Of a DNA stretch of 64,000 nucleotides, positions 52,545 through 63,798 are shown piece by piece. The notes below the pieces were generated by a model that saw nothing but the letters and a program-made list of their open reading frames with translations, made no database searches and was not told where the DNA came from. Made by a program: the position numbers and the translations under genes. Every line of letters starts with the position of its first letter. Positions within the stretch are counted from its first letter, which is position 1. The stretch comes from Podarcis raffonei. Its lineage: Eukaryota > Chordata > Lepidosauria > Squamata > Lacertidae. The DNA is taken from NCBI RefSeq assembly GCF_027172205.1, contig NC_070606.1:95366534-95430533 (forward strand), written 5' to 3'.

Positions 52545-54690
52545 GTTTTGGATCAGGTTGGATCAGGTTAGCCATATTGATTTGTATGCTGTTGGTGGAT
52601 TATTGTCATTGTCCTGTTGGGTTGTGTATGTGATAAAGGGGAGCCATACCGGGGTGAAGGCGTCTTCTTCTGTTTGTCCCCGTGTCAGTTTCAGTTTATT
52701 AGTTAATTTTTCTAGTAGGGCTGTTTCCCATACTATTTGGTACCATTGGTCCATGCTTACTCCTGACAGGTCTCTCCAGTGTCTGGTTATGGTGTTTCTG
52801 GCTGCTGAGAGCAGGTGGGTTATGAGTTCTTTGTGGTGTAAATGGGCATTGTTGTCTTGGAAGATGTTTAGTAGGGCCAATTCTGGGGTGATGTCTATTA
52901 CTTGCTTAGTTATTTTACATATTTCTTGTATGGCTGTTGTCCAGAATAGTTGAATTTTGGGACACTCCCACCACATGTGGAGGTACGTGCCTGTGGAGGT
53001 GCACCCTCTCCAGCATTTTGGTGAGGTTCCTGGGTGTATTAGCGCTAGTTTCCTTGGTGTTAGGTACCACCTGTAGGTGAGTTTCAGTGTGAGTTCTTTT
53101 CTTTTCGTTGATATGGATTTAAAGGGGGGTTTAGACCACATTCTGGTCCATTGAGTGGGGTTAATTTCATAGCCTACATCATTCTCCCATTGTTTTTTGA
53201 TTGCGTCTAGGGGATTTGCGGGGTTTTGGAGTAGTATTTTGTATATTGCGGATACCGTCCCTTTACCGTTTCCCTTTGTTGTTAGGAGGAGGTTTTCGAA
53301 GGTTGTCAGGGGCCTAGTTGCTGCTGATTTTACTGTTGGGTTGTTTAAGAGGGCATGTAGTTGGTGTTGTGTTAACCAGGTCATTTGGGTGTCTTCTAGT
53401 TTGTCTTGTATTTCTTGTGTTGACAAGGGTTTGTTGTTTTTATAAAAGTCTATTAGGTGATATAAGCCTTTGGTTCGCCAGGTTTTTATCTGGAGGTTTT
53501 GTGCTGCATGGTGGAATAATGGGTGGTACGCCAGGGGGATAAGTGGGGATGGGGTTGGGGATAGTTTGCCTATTTGTGTTTTCCATGCTTTGAGCATGGT
53601 CTGTGTGTACCTGTTAAGTGTTGTGGGAATTTTCTTTAGTTTGTTTGGGAGGAGTGGGTATGTTGTGGTGCAGGTGTTTTCAATTGTGTCCCTCTCTAGG
53701 TGTACCCATTGTTTTGTCTCATCTTCTAGTATATATGGATTATATGGCGTATTTGGTTGGCATTGTAATATGCTTCTATGTTGGGGATTCCCCATCCTCC
53801 TTCTGAGGTGGGGAGGTGCAGGTATTTGGGGCTTATTCTTGGTTTTTTATGTGAGAAGATGAAAGAGTGTAGTTTTCTCTGCCAACTGCGAAGTTGGGTT
53901 GAGGGGATCCAGGTTGGGAGGGTTTGGAATAGGTAGGTTAGTTTTGGGAGTGTGATCATTTTGATCATGGCTATTTTGTCTGAGAGAGTGAAATTCATGT
54001 TATTCCATCTCTTTAGGTCTTTGTTAATTTGTCGCCACAGGGGCTTGTAGTTGTGGAGGTACAATTTATTGAGGTTTCTGGTTATTTGTACCCCTAGGTA
54101 TCTGAACTTGGTGTGGCAAAGTTTTATTTTGGTGACCTTCGTGAGTTCTTTTTGGGTGTGAGGAGGGGTGTTGAAGCACATAGCTTCTGACTTTGTAAAA
54201 TTTACCTGTAGGCCCGACACCATTGCAAATGTGTTGAGTTCTCTGATTAGGGAGGTTGCTGTACTTATGGGGTCTGGTGTTGTGACCATTAGGTCATCTG
54301 CAAAGAGCCCTAATTTATAGGTTCTGCCTTTTATTTCCACTCCCTTGATGTCTGTGGCTGCTCGGATGCGGATTGCTAGGGGTTCCAGAGCCAGGATAAA
54401 TAAGAAGGGAGACAGTGGGCATCCTTGTTTCATGCCTCTTTGGATAGCTATAGTATTAGAATACATATTGTTAGTTCTGCATTTTGCTGAGGCTTGGGAG
54501 TATATTTGTTTGAGGATTTGTAGGAAGTTGGGGCCAAATTTCATGTTAGTTAGTACTGCTAATATGTATTTCCACTCCAAGCAATCAAAGGCTTTGAGGA
54601 TGTCTAGGGACATAATTGTCAATGGGAGTTTGGTTGCCTTGCTGTGTTCGATCAGGTTCAGTAGTTTCCTGATGGGGTCTGTTATCATTT
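52545..54690 (-). mobile_element. L1-clade LINE copy 3: RT palm to C-terminus, 5'-truncated, no poly-A
   Basis: From ITDPIRKLLNLIEHSKATKL (54688) through MKQGCPLSPFLFILALEPLA, GLFADDLMVTTPDP and LRSWQRKLHSFIFSHKKPRI to the terminal knuckle CWRGCTSTGTYLHMWWEC and YKSIWLT. One frame change near 53730-53795. The 3' edge near 52545 lacks a poly-A run, and the UTR of the other copies is not present. Confidence 0.9.
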
Positions 54691-54732
54691 AAATGTATCT
54701 ACCATCACAGCAATGTTGGACCCTGTGTAGAA

Positions 54733-55131
54733 TGGAAGCAGAGGTAAAGGTAAAGGACCCCTGACAGTCAAGTCCAGTCGCAGATGACTCTGGGGTTGCA
54801 GCGCTCATCTTGCTTTACAGGCCAAGGGAGCTGGCATTTGTCCGCAGTTTTTCCGGGTCATGTGGCCAGCATGACTAAGCCGTTTCTGGCACAACAGAAC
54901 ACCGAAACCAGAGCAGCACACGGAAACGCCGTTTACCTTCCCGCCAGAGCAGTACCTATTTATCTACTTGCACTTTTTGGCATGCTTTTGAACTGCTAGG
55001 TTGGCAGGAGCTGGGATAGAGCAACGGGAGCTCACCCCGTCGCAGGGATTCGAACCACTGACCTTCTGATTGACAAGCCCAAGGCTCAGTGGTTTAGACC
55101 ATAGTGCCACCTGCAACCCTGGAAGCAGAGG
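54733..55131 (-). mobile_element. tRNA-derived SINE (second family), 12-bp target duplications
   Basis: TGGAAGCAGAGG at 54733-54744 and 55120-55131. B-box region GGTTCGAATCCCTGCGACG is well kept on the sense (minus) strand, the best preserved of the three copies. Confidence 0.93.
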
Positions 55132-55307
55132 AGGGAGACTCAAATGAAGCGGGTGGGCAGGCAGGCTGCCCAAATGAGCCATGGAGAAACTGGCAGGGCA
55201 GGGCAGCTCCCTAGAAACTGTCCTGCTCTGCTGTGCAAACCCTCTCCTGATTCATGAAGGGTTTTGCATTGCAAATGCTAAAACCGAGTCTGCTCCCTGC
55301 ATTGCAA

Positions 55308-55356
55308 GATGATCCTCAAGATCCCTTCCAACTCTACAACTCTATGATTCTGTGAT
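55308..55356 (+). mobile_element. CR1 3' terminal fragment
   Basis: GATCCCTTCCAACTCTACAA followed by CTCTATGATTCTGTGAT. Confidence 0.75.
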
Positions 55357-55454
55357 GTCCATGAACAAGTGAAGGCAGTGGCCCAAGCAAACTGGAGTTA
55401 GTAGGCCCAGGGTCTTGGATGGCAGGCCAAGAGAACCAAGGTGCAGATGCAGGG

Positions 55455-55461
55455 CCACATT

Positions 55462-55519
<58 letters not shown>

Positions 55520-55615
55520 TTTCTACCCCGGCCATCTGGCTGGGTTTCCCCAGCCACTCTGGGTGGTTTCCAGCAAAAGATTAAAAATACATTAAAACAA
55601 AAAATACATGTAGAC
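55455..55615 (-). mobile_element. L2 3' end with (AAC)n tail
   Basis: (AAC)n 55460-55520, then CCCGGCCATCTGGCTGGG and CCCAGCCACTCTGGGTGG, the L2 tail. The tail unit differs from the (AAT)n of the other copies. Confidence 0.8.
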
Positions 55616-55726
55616 TATACAAATTGCTTCAGAGAAGCCTTTGAGCAACTGGTAGAGCTTTCTTGTCAAGATGGGTGCCCAACCCACTGAGTGCTGCATC
55701 TGAGCAGCTGTAAGGCTGCACCTCAG

Positions 55727-55727
<1 letters not shown>

Positions 55728-55774
<47 letters not shown>

Positions 55775-55810
55775 ATTTATTATTGATACTCCGGCCATCT
55801 TGTTGCAGTA
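55728..55810 (-). mobile_element. Short L2-like 3' end with (AAT)n
   Basis: (AAT)n followed by TTATTATTGATACTCCGGCC. Confidence 0.55.
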
Positions 55811-56096
55811 CCAAGTGGAACTCCCAGCCCACACATAGCATGTTTAGTTGCTGGCCTCACCTTAGTGTTGCTGGACCTGTCCCCAATGAGAATACATCAG
55901 GGGTAGGTCAGATGTCAATGACATATGTAGCAGTACTTGTCAGTACAAACAGGAGGCCCAGAGTTCTGCTCAGCCCTGTCAGTGAGCAGCCCTCCAGTTC
56001 CTGGAGGTTAGGGGGACATCAGAGGGCAATGCCAGACAAAACACTTCTTTGTAACACTGTAAGTAATATTTTCTCATTGATTCTTGATTGTCTTAG

Positions 56097-56246
56097 GCAT
56101 GGTATTTTCAAACGGTCGTATCTGGAAGCAGCACAGACGTTTCGGCGTGATTACTATGCGGAAGCTGGGGCTGGGGAAGAAAGGTATGGAGCACCAAATA
56201 GAAGAGGAGGCCATTGAGCTTGTGAAGATCTTTGCGCAGGCAAAGG
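56097..56246 (+). CDS. CYP2 gene C exon 3
   Basis: 150 bp, phase 1 to 1: [48 protein letters not shown]. Acceptor CTTAG, donor GTATGT. Confidence 0.92.
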
Positions 56247-57898
56247 GTATGTGATACTGGATAATGACACTGGATAATGGTGATGGATTTTGTAAGAATC
56301 AAGCTTGATACCAAGCTCTGCATGTTTATGAATGTTTGTAAGGTGATCAGCAATATTTAGCAGTACAGCAGACAAAAAATAGCAAACCAAATGACAAATT
56401 TTCAAACATCCATTAATTCTACAACTCCGCTCCTTGTCAGCTCTGAATTGTTTTATTGAGGTGCTAATGGTGGCCATTAAAATTCAGTGGAATTATTGAG
56501 GGGTTGGCAGCTTCCCTTTTTCTTTCAGTAGCTGCTATCAGCTGGAAGGGAGAGAACAACAGATGGGAAGTTGAGGTGATGTTTGTAGGGGGAAAACTAA
56601 GTCTAAGCAGAACTGGTGTGTGCTATCACTAGTGGAGAGGGGAACAAGATGTGGGAGAATCAGCTGAGGAAGGTTAAAGGGAAGGAGGAAACTGAGCAAC
56701 TACTATTAAGCTCCAGGTATGGTGGTGAGAAAGGGCTTTCAAAGACTCAGCAACAACCACCTCCAAGTCTTGCCAGCAGAGTCCCATGCACATTTACTCA
56801 AAAGTAAGTTCAATTAGCCTTATTTCCAGATAAATTTGCACAGTATTGCACCCCAAGCACATTTTGGATAAGAGGCTAGCTGTTTCTTTGCAAAAATAAT
56901 TTTTTTTCAAAATGCAAGAGCAAGCTGAGTTAATTAGCATTTTACAAGCTTCGTACAAGATGAGTTCATGCAAGGGCATTTCAAGAAAATGAAAACGTGT
57001 GAATTAATGCAAGCCTCATCAATATCTGTAAATAACTTCATTTTCAGGACAGCCACTTGATCCATCACTGCCCATCACAAATGCAGTTTCCAATTTAATA
57101 TGTGTTTTGGCTTTTGGGTACCGATTTTCCCTTGAAGACGAAAAGTTCCAAAAAATGATGGAAGATGTTGATTTTTGCTTAAAACATGGAGGTTCCATAA
57201 TTCATTGTGTGAGTAATTTTTTTTTCTGATGGGTGTCAGAGAAGCCTTCACCACCATAAGTATTCACAGAACTATTCTGGTACTACTCTTAGAGTAGTAT
57301 GTCATAAAGGGATTCAAAGCAGACTTGCTAAGCACTGGACTAATAACCTCAACTCACACACTAGAAAAAACATGCCTAAATAAGGATAGTAGTGAGTATT
57401 AAGGGAGGTAGAAGTTAGCAAGTGCAGAAGCCTACTAAATAAGATTAACCTATTAATATGTTTGCCTTGGGCTTCATCAGATTTTGGAACGTGGAATGTG
57501 GAAAAATTTTCCCAGCCCATTTTAGAGAGTTTGGCTTAGGACAATGGGGTGTTTTAATCTGTGCTCACTATCACACAAGTGTACCTACTTCTCAGGGTTG
57601 TTTTGAAAATAAAGTGGGCGAGGGAGATATATCACACTGAACCGCTTGGAGAAAATGTGAGATTAAAATGTATTGCTAGACCAAATCATGAGAGTGACAG
57701 GTTTTGTTTTCTTCTTCCCTGCAGCTGTATGAACTCTTCCCATGGTTGATGAAACATCTCCCAGGACCTCACAATAAGGCATTTTCTTCCATAGAGCTAG
57801 TACATTCATTTGCAAAGGAAGAGGTGGAAAGGCATAGAAAGCAGCAAAAGGATGAGCCTCAGGATTTCATTGATTTCTATCTACTTCAAATTGAGAAA
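56097..57898 (+). CDS. Cytochrome P450 family 2 gene C, exons 3-5 only within the window
   Basis: Three consecutive exons with conserved borders and phases: [16 protein letters not shown] (C-helix W and R), [19 protein letters not shown] and [20 protein letters not shown]. They are open and well conserved; exon 5 is about 78% identical to gene A in protein. So C is closer to A than to B. Exons 1-2 were not found in the 12.5 kb upstream, which is mostly L1 copies, LTR remains and SINEs. Exons 6-9 would lie beyond 57.9 kb, where only mobile elements appear up to the window end. It may be a real gene continuing past 64 kb with a distant first exon, or a 5'-truncated pseudogene. Confidence 0.75.
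56247..57047. other. Gene C intron 3
   Basis: 801 bp without a recognisable repeat family; about twice the length of the matching intron in gene A. Confidence 0.5.
57048..57208 (+). CDS. CYP2 gene C exon 4
   Basis: 161 bp: [43 protein letters not shown], then GTGAGT. Very close to gene A exon 4. Confidence 0.93.
57725..57898 (+). CDS. CYP2 gene C exon 5
   Basis: 174 bp, 58 codons: [20 protein letters not shown] to [15 protein letters not shown], acceptor CTGCAG, donor GTAAGT. Confidence 0.94.
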
Positions 57899-58265
57899 GT
57901 AAGTATCCAATAATAGCTCAAGACACTTTAGTGCATGAAACGAAGCAAACTTGGTTGGATTTAGCAGAAGTCCAACACCTGGAACCATCTTGCTGTACCA
58001 TTTAGACACACATTCCTGGTCTCATCTATGAATTATGAAGGCAGAATCAGAATTCAAAATGACCTTAACAGATTGAAAAACTGGGCCCAAATTAACAAAA
58101 TGAATTTTAATAGGGACAAATGTAAGCTGTGTGCTATGTGATCATGATTATGAAGCCCAGCTCCCATACTTCTGAGGATGAGTGGCTATTCCACACGATT
58201 CTGTCCTACAACGATGGAAAAAGATCTGTTACATGCCACCACAATCTCCACAGCATGGGTGTTTT

Positions 58266-58400
58266 GGATCCCCCTAATGCCTCAACAAATGAAACGGATT
58301 TGTAAAAATGTTACATGGAAGAAGAAGAAAAAATACGAGGCACTACACTTCTGTAAAACAAGAAAATCCTTAATAAAAAATATTTTTTTAAAAAATTAAA
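58266..58400 (+). mobile_element. 3' tail of the L1-clade LINE family
   Basis: CCCCCTAATGCCTCAACAAA to an A/T-rich end matches 52296-52430 of copy 2 almost base for base. Confidence 0.9.
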
Positions 58401-58749
58401 CACATGGCTATATGATCAATCATCCTTGTGCTACCATTTTCTGTGGGAAAACAACATTCCCTGTGTGGGAAGATCCCCTCCCAAAAGATGAGATATTCAT
58501 ATTCTAATCAAGTAGAGTATATATAAATGTTAATCAGAGTAAAAAAGCAAACCTGTTCTCAGAAGTGTCAACTAAAGACATGTCACATTTCAAGAAAGTT
58601 CCTTCATTAGGAGCAACTGTAGACTTTCACAGTCATGGTGCCAAGCAGACACCTGATAGTTGTGCAAGCTGCTTTGGCTGCTCTGTAGAAGGAGCAACCC
58701 GAGACATTTCAACCTGGGATAAATGCATTCTATGTGGGGCTTCACTTGT

Positions 58750-59305
58750 GCATCACCTGAAAGCTGCAGTTAGTGCAGAATGCTGCAGCACGATTGCTGA
58801 CAGGAGTGAGGCCTTGTCAGCATGTAACACCTATGCTCAGAGCTCTGCACCGGTTGCCAATCTGCTGCCAGGCCAGGTTCAAGGTGTTACTATTGGCATA
58901 TAAAACTCTTAAGAATTTGGGACCAGCTTACCTGCAAGATCCCCTTCTCCATATGTGTCCAAACATGCAGGCTGGCACTGGTACAGATCACACATAATAC
59001 CCGCTCCGCATTTCTAAGAACTCGATCATTTAGTGTGGCACTTTGGAACTCCCTATTGAAATCAAACAGGCGCCTTCATTGTACACTTTTCGGCGCCTGC
59101 TAAAAACATTCCTGTTTAGACAAGCCTACTCAGATTCTTAGAAAGTTGAGGCAGTCTTAATCTGTTTTAGTATTTTAGCTTTTGTATGTTTTAAAGTGTG
59201 GTCATAACCTTTTCCTTAATATTTCTGTTTTATCTTTGGTAAACCGCTTTGAGATTTTTGGACAACCTAGAGGTGTATACATTTTATAAATAAATAAATG
59301 TTATT
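58750..59305 (+). mobile_element. L2-group LINE 3' end
   Basis: Reads QNAAARLLTGVRPCQHVTPM, LHRLPICCQARFKVLLLAYK, then GGCACTTTGGAACTCCCTA and TTGTACACTTTTCGGCGCC, the L2 C-terminal coding order. The tail is an AATAAATAAA-rich end. It is more diverged than the L2 at 34 kb. Confidence 0.75.
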
Positions 59306-60606
59306 GATTGGAAGTTTTGAGAAGAGTTTCTCTTTTTTAGACTATTCATGCTAAAGCTCCTCCAGCTACCATACCAGAGTCCCCAGATCTGGTGCCAGAC
59401 TTAAGGGTCCCTCAGTATGGTACCCCCAAGAGGCCCCCTAACACAAGCACACACACACATAGTGTGATTGCACAGGAATGGTGCCCCCCCGACATTTATT
59501 TCAGTCTCCTTCATGGATCACTGCCTTGTTGTGGCGAAGGGGCTTGAATAAATCAGAGAAGCTATGAGCTATGCCGTGCAGGGCCACCCAAGATGGACAG
59601 GTCATAGTGGAGAGTTTTGACTAAACGTGATCCACCTGGAGCAGGAACCGGCAAGCCACTCCAGTATCCCTGCCAAGAAAACTCCATGGACAAAGACAAC
59701 AGGCATATAAAAGTTATGATGCTGGAAGATGAGCCCCTCAGGTCGGAAGGCGTCCAACATGCTACTGAGGAAGAGCAGAGGACAAGTACAAGTAGATTCA
59801 GAGCTGATGAAATATTGCATAGGAACCTGGAATGTAAGAACCATGAACCTTGTTAAGCTGGATGTGGTCAAAAATGAGATGGCAAGAATAAATATTGACA
59901 TCCTGGGCATCAGTGAACTAAAATGGACGGGAATGGGCGAATTCAGTTCGGTTGACCATCATACCTACTACTGTGGGCAAGAATCCCGTAGAAGAAATGG
60001 AGTGGCCCTCATAGTCAACAAAAGAATGGCAAAAGCTGTACTGGGGTACAGTCTCAAAAATGATAGATGATCCTGATACGAATCCAAGGCAGACCTTTTA
60101 ACATCACAGTAATCCAAATTTATGCACCAACTACCGGTGCTGAAGAAACTGAAATTGATCAGTTCTATGAAGGCTTACAACACCTTCTAGAAATGACACC
60201 AAAGAAGGATGTTCTTCTCATTATAGGGGATTGGAATGCTAAAGTAGGGCGTCAAGAGATAAAAGGAACTGGCAAGTTTGGCCTTGGAGATCAAAACGAA
60301 GCAGGGCAAAGGTAATAGAGTTCTGTCAAGAGAACAAGCTGGTCATCACAAACATGCTTTTCCAACTACACAAGAGATGACTTTACACATGGACATCACC
60401 AGATGGGCAGCATCGAAATCAGATTGATTATATTCTCTGCAGCCAAAGATGGAGAAGCTCTATACAGTCAGCAAAAATAAGACCTGGAGCTGACTGTGGC
60501 TCAAATCATCAGCTTCTTATAGCAAAATTCAAGCTTAAACTGAAGAAAGTAGGAAAAACCACGGGGCCAGTAAGATACAATCTAAATCAAATCCCTTATG
60601 AATACT

Positions 60607-60790
60607 TGGACCTTGGCTTCCTGACTCCCTGCTTCTTGATCCTCGGACCTTTGACTTCATGACTCCTTGCTTCTCGCCCCTCAGACCCTTGACTTTGTGA
60701 CTCCTTGCTTCTCTACCCTTGAACCCTTGACTTCGTGACTCTTTGCTTCCTGACCCTCAGACCCCTGACTTCTGGACTCTGATTCCTGCT
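60607..60790 (+). repeat. ~39-bp minisatellite, about 4.5 units, inside BovB copy 2
   Basis: Units resemble GACCCTTGACTTCGTGACTC plus CTTGCTTCTCGACCCTCA. With the following 70 bp they take the place of roughly 130 BovB codons between QIPYEY and the segment before SGKDVTEAED. Possibly part of an inserted LTR, but no ends are proven. Confidence 0.7.
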
Positions 60791-62107
60791 CTCACCCCTC
60801 CATCTTGCCCCCGGTCCCGATGTACTCAGCCGGGACTTTGATCACCCATAGACCAGACTGTGACATTACTATAATAAAGGGCAAAAGTGGTAAGGACGTA
60901 ACAGAAGCAGAAGACATCAAGAAGAGGTGGCAGGAATACACAGAGGAATTATACCAGAAAGATATGGATGTCTTGTATACCCCAGGTAGTGAGGTTGCTG
61001 ACCTTGAGCCAGACATCCTGGAGAGTGAAGTCAAATGGGCCTTAGAAAGCACTGCTAATAACAAGGCCAGTGAAAGTGATGATATTCCAGCTGAACTATT
61101 TAAAATTTTAAAAGATGCTGCTGTTAATGTGCTACACTCATTATGCCAGCAAGTTTGGAAAACTCAGCAGTGGCCAGAGTATTGGATAAGATCAGTCTAC
61201 ATCCCAATCCCAAAGAAGGGCAGTGCCAAAGAATGCTCCAACTACCACACAATTGCACTCATTTCACACGCTAGCACGGTTATGCTTAAAATTCTACAAG
61301 GCAGGCTCAAGCAGTATGTGGGCCAAGAACTCCCAGAAGTGCAAGCTGGATTTCAAAGGGGCAGAAGAACCAGAGACCAAATTGCAAACATGTGCTGGAT
61401 TATAGAGAATGGTAAAGATTTAAAAAAACCATCTACTTCTGTTTCATTGACTACGCAAAAGCATTTGACTGTGTCAACCACAGCAAACTATTGTGGGTTC
61501 TTAAAGAAATGGGAGTACCTGATCACCTCATCTGTCTCCTGAGAAATTTCTATGTGGGACAAGAACCAACAGTTAGAACTGGATATGGAACAACTGATTG
61601 GATCAAAATTGAGAAAGGAGTATGACAAAATTGAGAAAGGAGTATTGTGTCCCTGCTTATTTAATTTATATGCAGAATTCATCATGTGAAAGACTGGACT
61701 GGATGAATCCCAAACTGGAATTAAGATTGCTGGAAGAAACATCAACAACCTCCGATATGCAGATGTCACAACCTTGATGGCAGAAAGTGAGGAGGAATTA
61801 AAGAACCTTTTAATGAAGGTGAAAGAGGAGAGCACAAAATATGGTCTGAATCTGAACATCAAAAGAACTAAGATCATGGCCACTGGTCCCATCACCTCCT
61901 GGCAAATAGAAGGGGAAGAAATGGAGGCAGTGAGAGATTTTACTTTCTTGGGTTCCATGATCACTGCAGATGGTGACAGCAGTCACGAAATTAAAAGACG
62001 CCTGCTTCTTGGGAGAAAAGCAATGACAAATCTAGACAGCACCTTAAAAAGCAGAGACATCACCTTGCCAACAAAGGTCCGTATTGTTAAAGCTATGGTT
62101 TTCCCAG

Positions 62108-62148
62108 TACAGTGGTACCTTGGGTTAAGAACTTAATTTGTTCTGGAG

Positions 62149-62200
<52 letters not shown>

Positions 62201-63798
62201 TCTTTATTGTCATTGCCCCCTTCGGGGACAACGAAATTACTTGACTGCTCCATAAAAACGCTAATTAAACAATACAGTATAGTACAGCAAGGAAGATTAG
62301 ATGACTTTCAAAGTCCAGGCTTGCCATTCAGGGCCGAGATCGCTCTGGAGAAGAAGCTGTTCTTAAGACGGCTCTTTCTTGTCTTCATCGTCCTGTATCT
62401 CCGTCCCGACGGCAGGAGCTCGAAGAGACAGTGACCAGGATGCGATGGATCTTTTACTATGTCCAGTGCCTTCCTATGGCACCTTATGGCATAAATCTGC
62501 TCTAAGGTGGAGAGTGGGCACCCAACAATGCTCTCTGCTGCCTTAATAACTCTGCACAACCCCATCCTGTCCTGAGTAGTACAGCTTCCGTACCACACAC
62601 ATAAGCCATAAGTGAGCACGCTCTCAATGGCACAGTGATAGAAGGCAAGCAGCAGTTTCTGCGGAAGATGGTTTTTCCTTAGAATTCTCAAAGAAGTACA
62701 GTCTCTGCTGCGCCTTCTTCACAAGCCCCCTTGTGTTGACACTCCAGGACAGATCCTCTTGTAATTCACTGCCCAAAAATCTGAACATTGTTACCCTCTC
62801 CACACAGACCCCATCAATCAAAAGTGGCTGGACATTGCTCTTCTGTCTCCTGAAGTCCACCACAAGCTCCTTTGTCTTCCTTGTATTTATGAGCAAGTTG
62901 TTAGCTCTGCACCACTCTGTCAGCCGCTCCACCTCATCTCTATAATCCGTTTCACCCTCCCTTTTCAGGGATGAGCCCAATCAAGGTTGTGTCATCTGCA
63001 AATTTGACAACCCTATTACTAGGGTGAGCAGCGACACAATCGTACATGTAGAGAATATAAAGGAGCGGACTGAGTACGCATCCCTGTGGTGTTCCTGTGT
63101 TAGTCTTAAGCATATTAGAGGTATAAGGGCCCAACCGAACACTCTGGGGGCGGTCTGACACAAAGTCCAGTATCCACCCACAAAGTGTTAACGGAAGCCC
63201 CAGATCTTCCAGTTTAGACATCAGACGTTGTGGTAGAATGGTATTAAATGCCGAGCTGAAATCTAAAAAAAGCAGTCTGGCATAACCCCCCCTGCTGCTC
63301 CAAATGTGCAAGGACGGCATGGAGGGCAATCGCCACAGCGTCCTCTGTCGATCTTTTCGTTTTATAAGCAAATTGGAATGTGTCCAGTCCCTCTGGTAGG
63401 CAGGCAATGACATAATTTTGTACCAGCTTTTCAAAGCACTTCATGATTATAGGTGTGAGTGCTACTGGACGAAAGTCATTCAGATCTTCCGGGTTAGATT
63501 TTTTTGCTATTGGAACGATAATAGAGGACTTTAGGCAGGATGGAACAATAGCCTGGGCTAGGGATCGATTTAAAATCCCAGTGAAAACTCCTGCTAGTTG
63601 ATCTGCTAGTATGTTCTTAACCTGAAACTGTTCTTAACCTGAGGGTACCACTTTAGCTAATGGGGCCTCCCACTGCCACTGTGCTGCCGCCATGCTATTT
63701 CTGTTCTCATCCTGAAGCAAAGTTCTTAACCTGAGGTACTATTTCTGGCTTAGGGGAGTCTGTAACCTGAAGCGTCTGTAACCTGAGGTACCACTGTA
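62108..63798. mobile_element. Mariner-type MITE, TA duplication, split by a Rex1-like LINE
   Basis: TA flanks at 62108-62109 and 63797-63798. Left end CAGTGGTACCTTGGGTTAAG, right end AACCTGAGGTACCACTG. BovB reading frame (VFPV/VMYGIES) is continuous if the element is removed. The interior repeats GTTCTTAACCTGA several times. Confidence 0.92.
62152..63600 (-). mobile_element. Rex1/L2-group LINE, 5'-truncated, (AAT)n tail
   Basis: Minus strand: LLFLDFSSAFNTILPQRLMS, GTPQGCVLSPLLYILYMYD, NRVVKFADDTTLIGLI, LTEWCRANNLLINTRKTKEL, FRFLGSELQEDLSWSVNTRG, SVLTYGLCVWYGSCTTQDR. The frame changes at about 62960 and 62660. The 3' end reads CAATGACAATAAAGATATTA plus (TTA)n. Inserted inside the MITE. Confidence 0.85.

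Noticed and set aside
48742-54690. Copies 2 and 3 as one twin-primed (5'-inverted) L1 insertion
   Set aside because: They contain overlapping parts of the same RT, and copy 2's tail lies between them, which the twin-priming layout does not allow.
55460-55520. CRISPR-like or functional tandem arrays among the (AAC)n, (AAT)n, (TTC)n runs
   Set aside because: These are simple microsatellite tails of L2 and SINE elements; there are no spacers.
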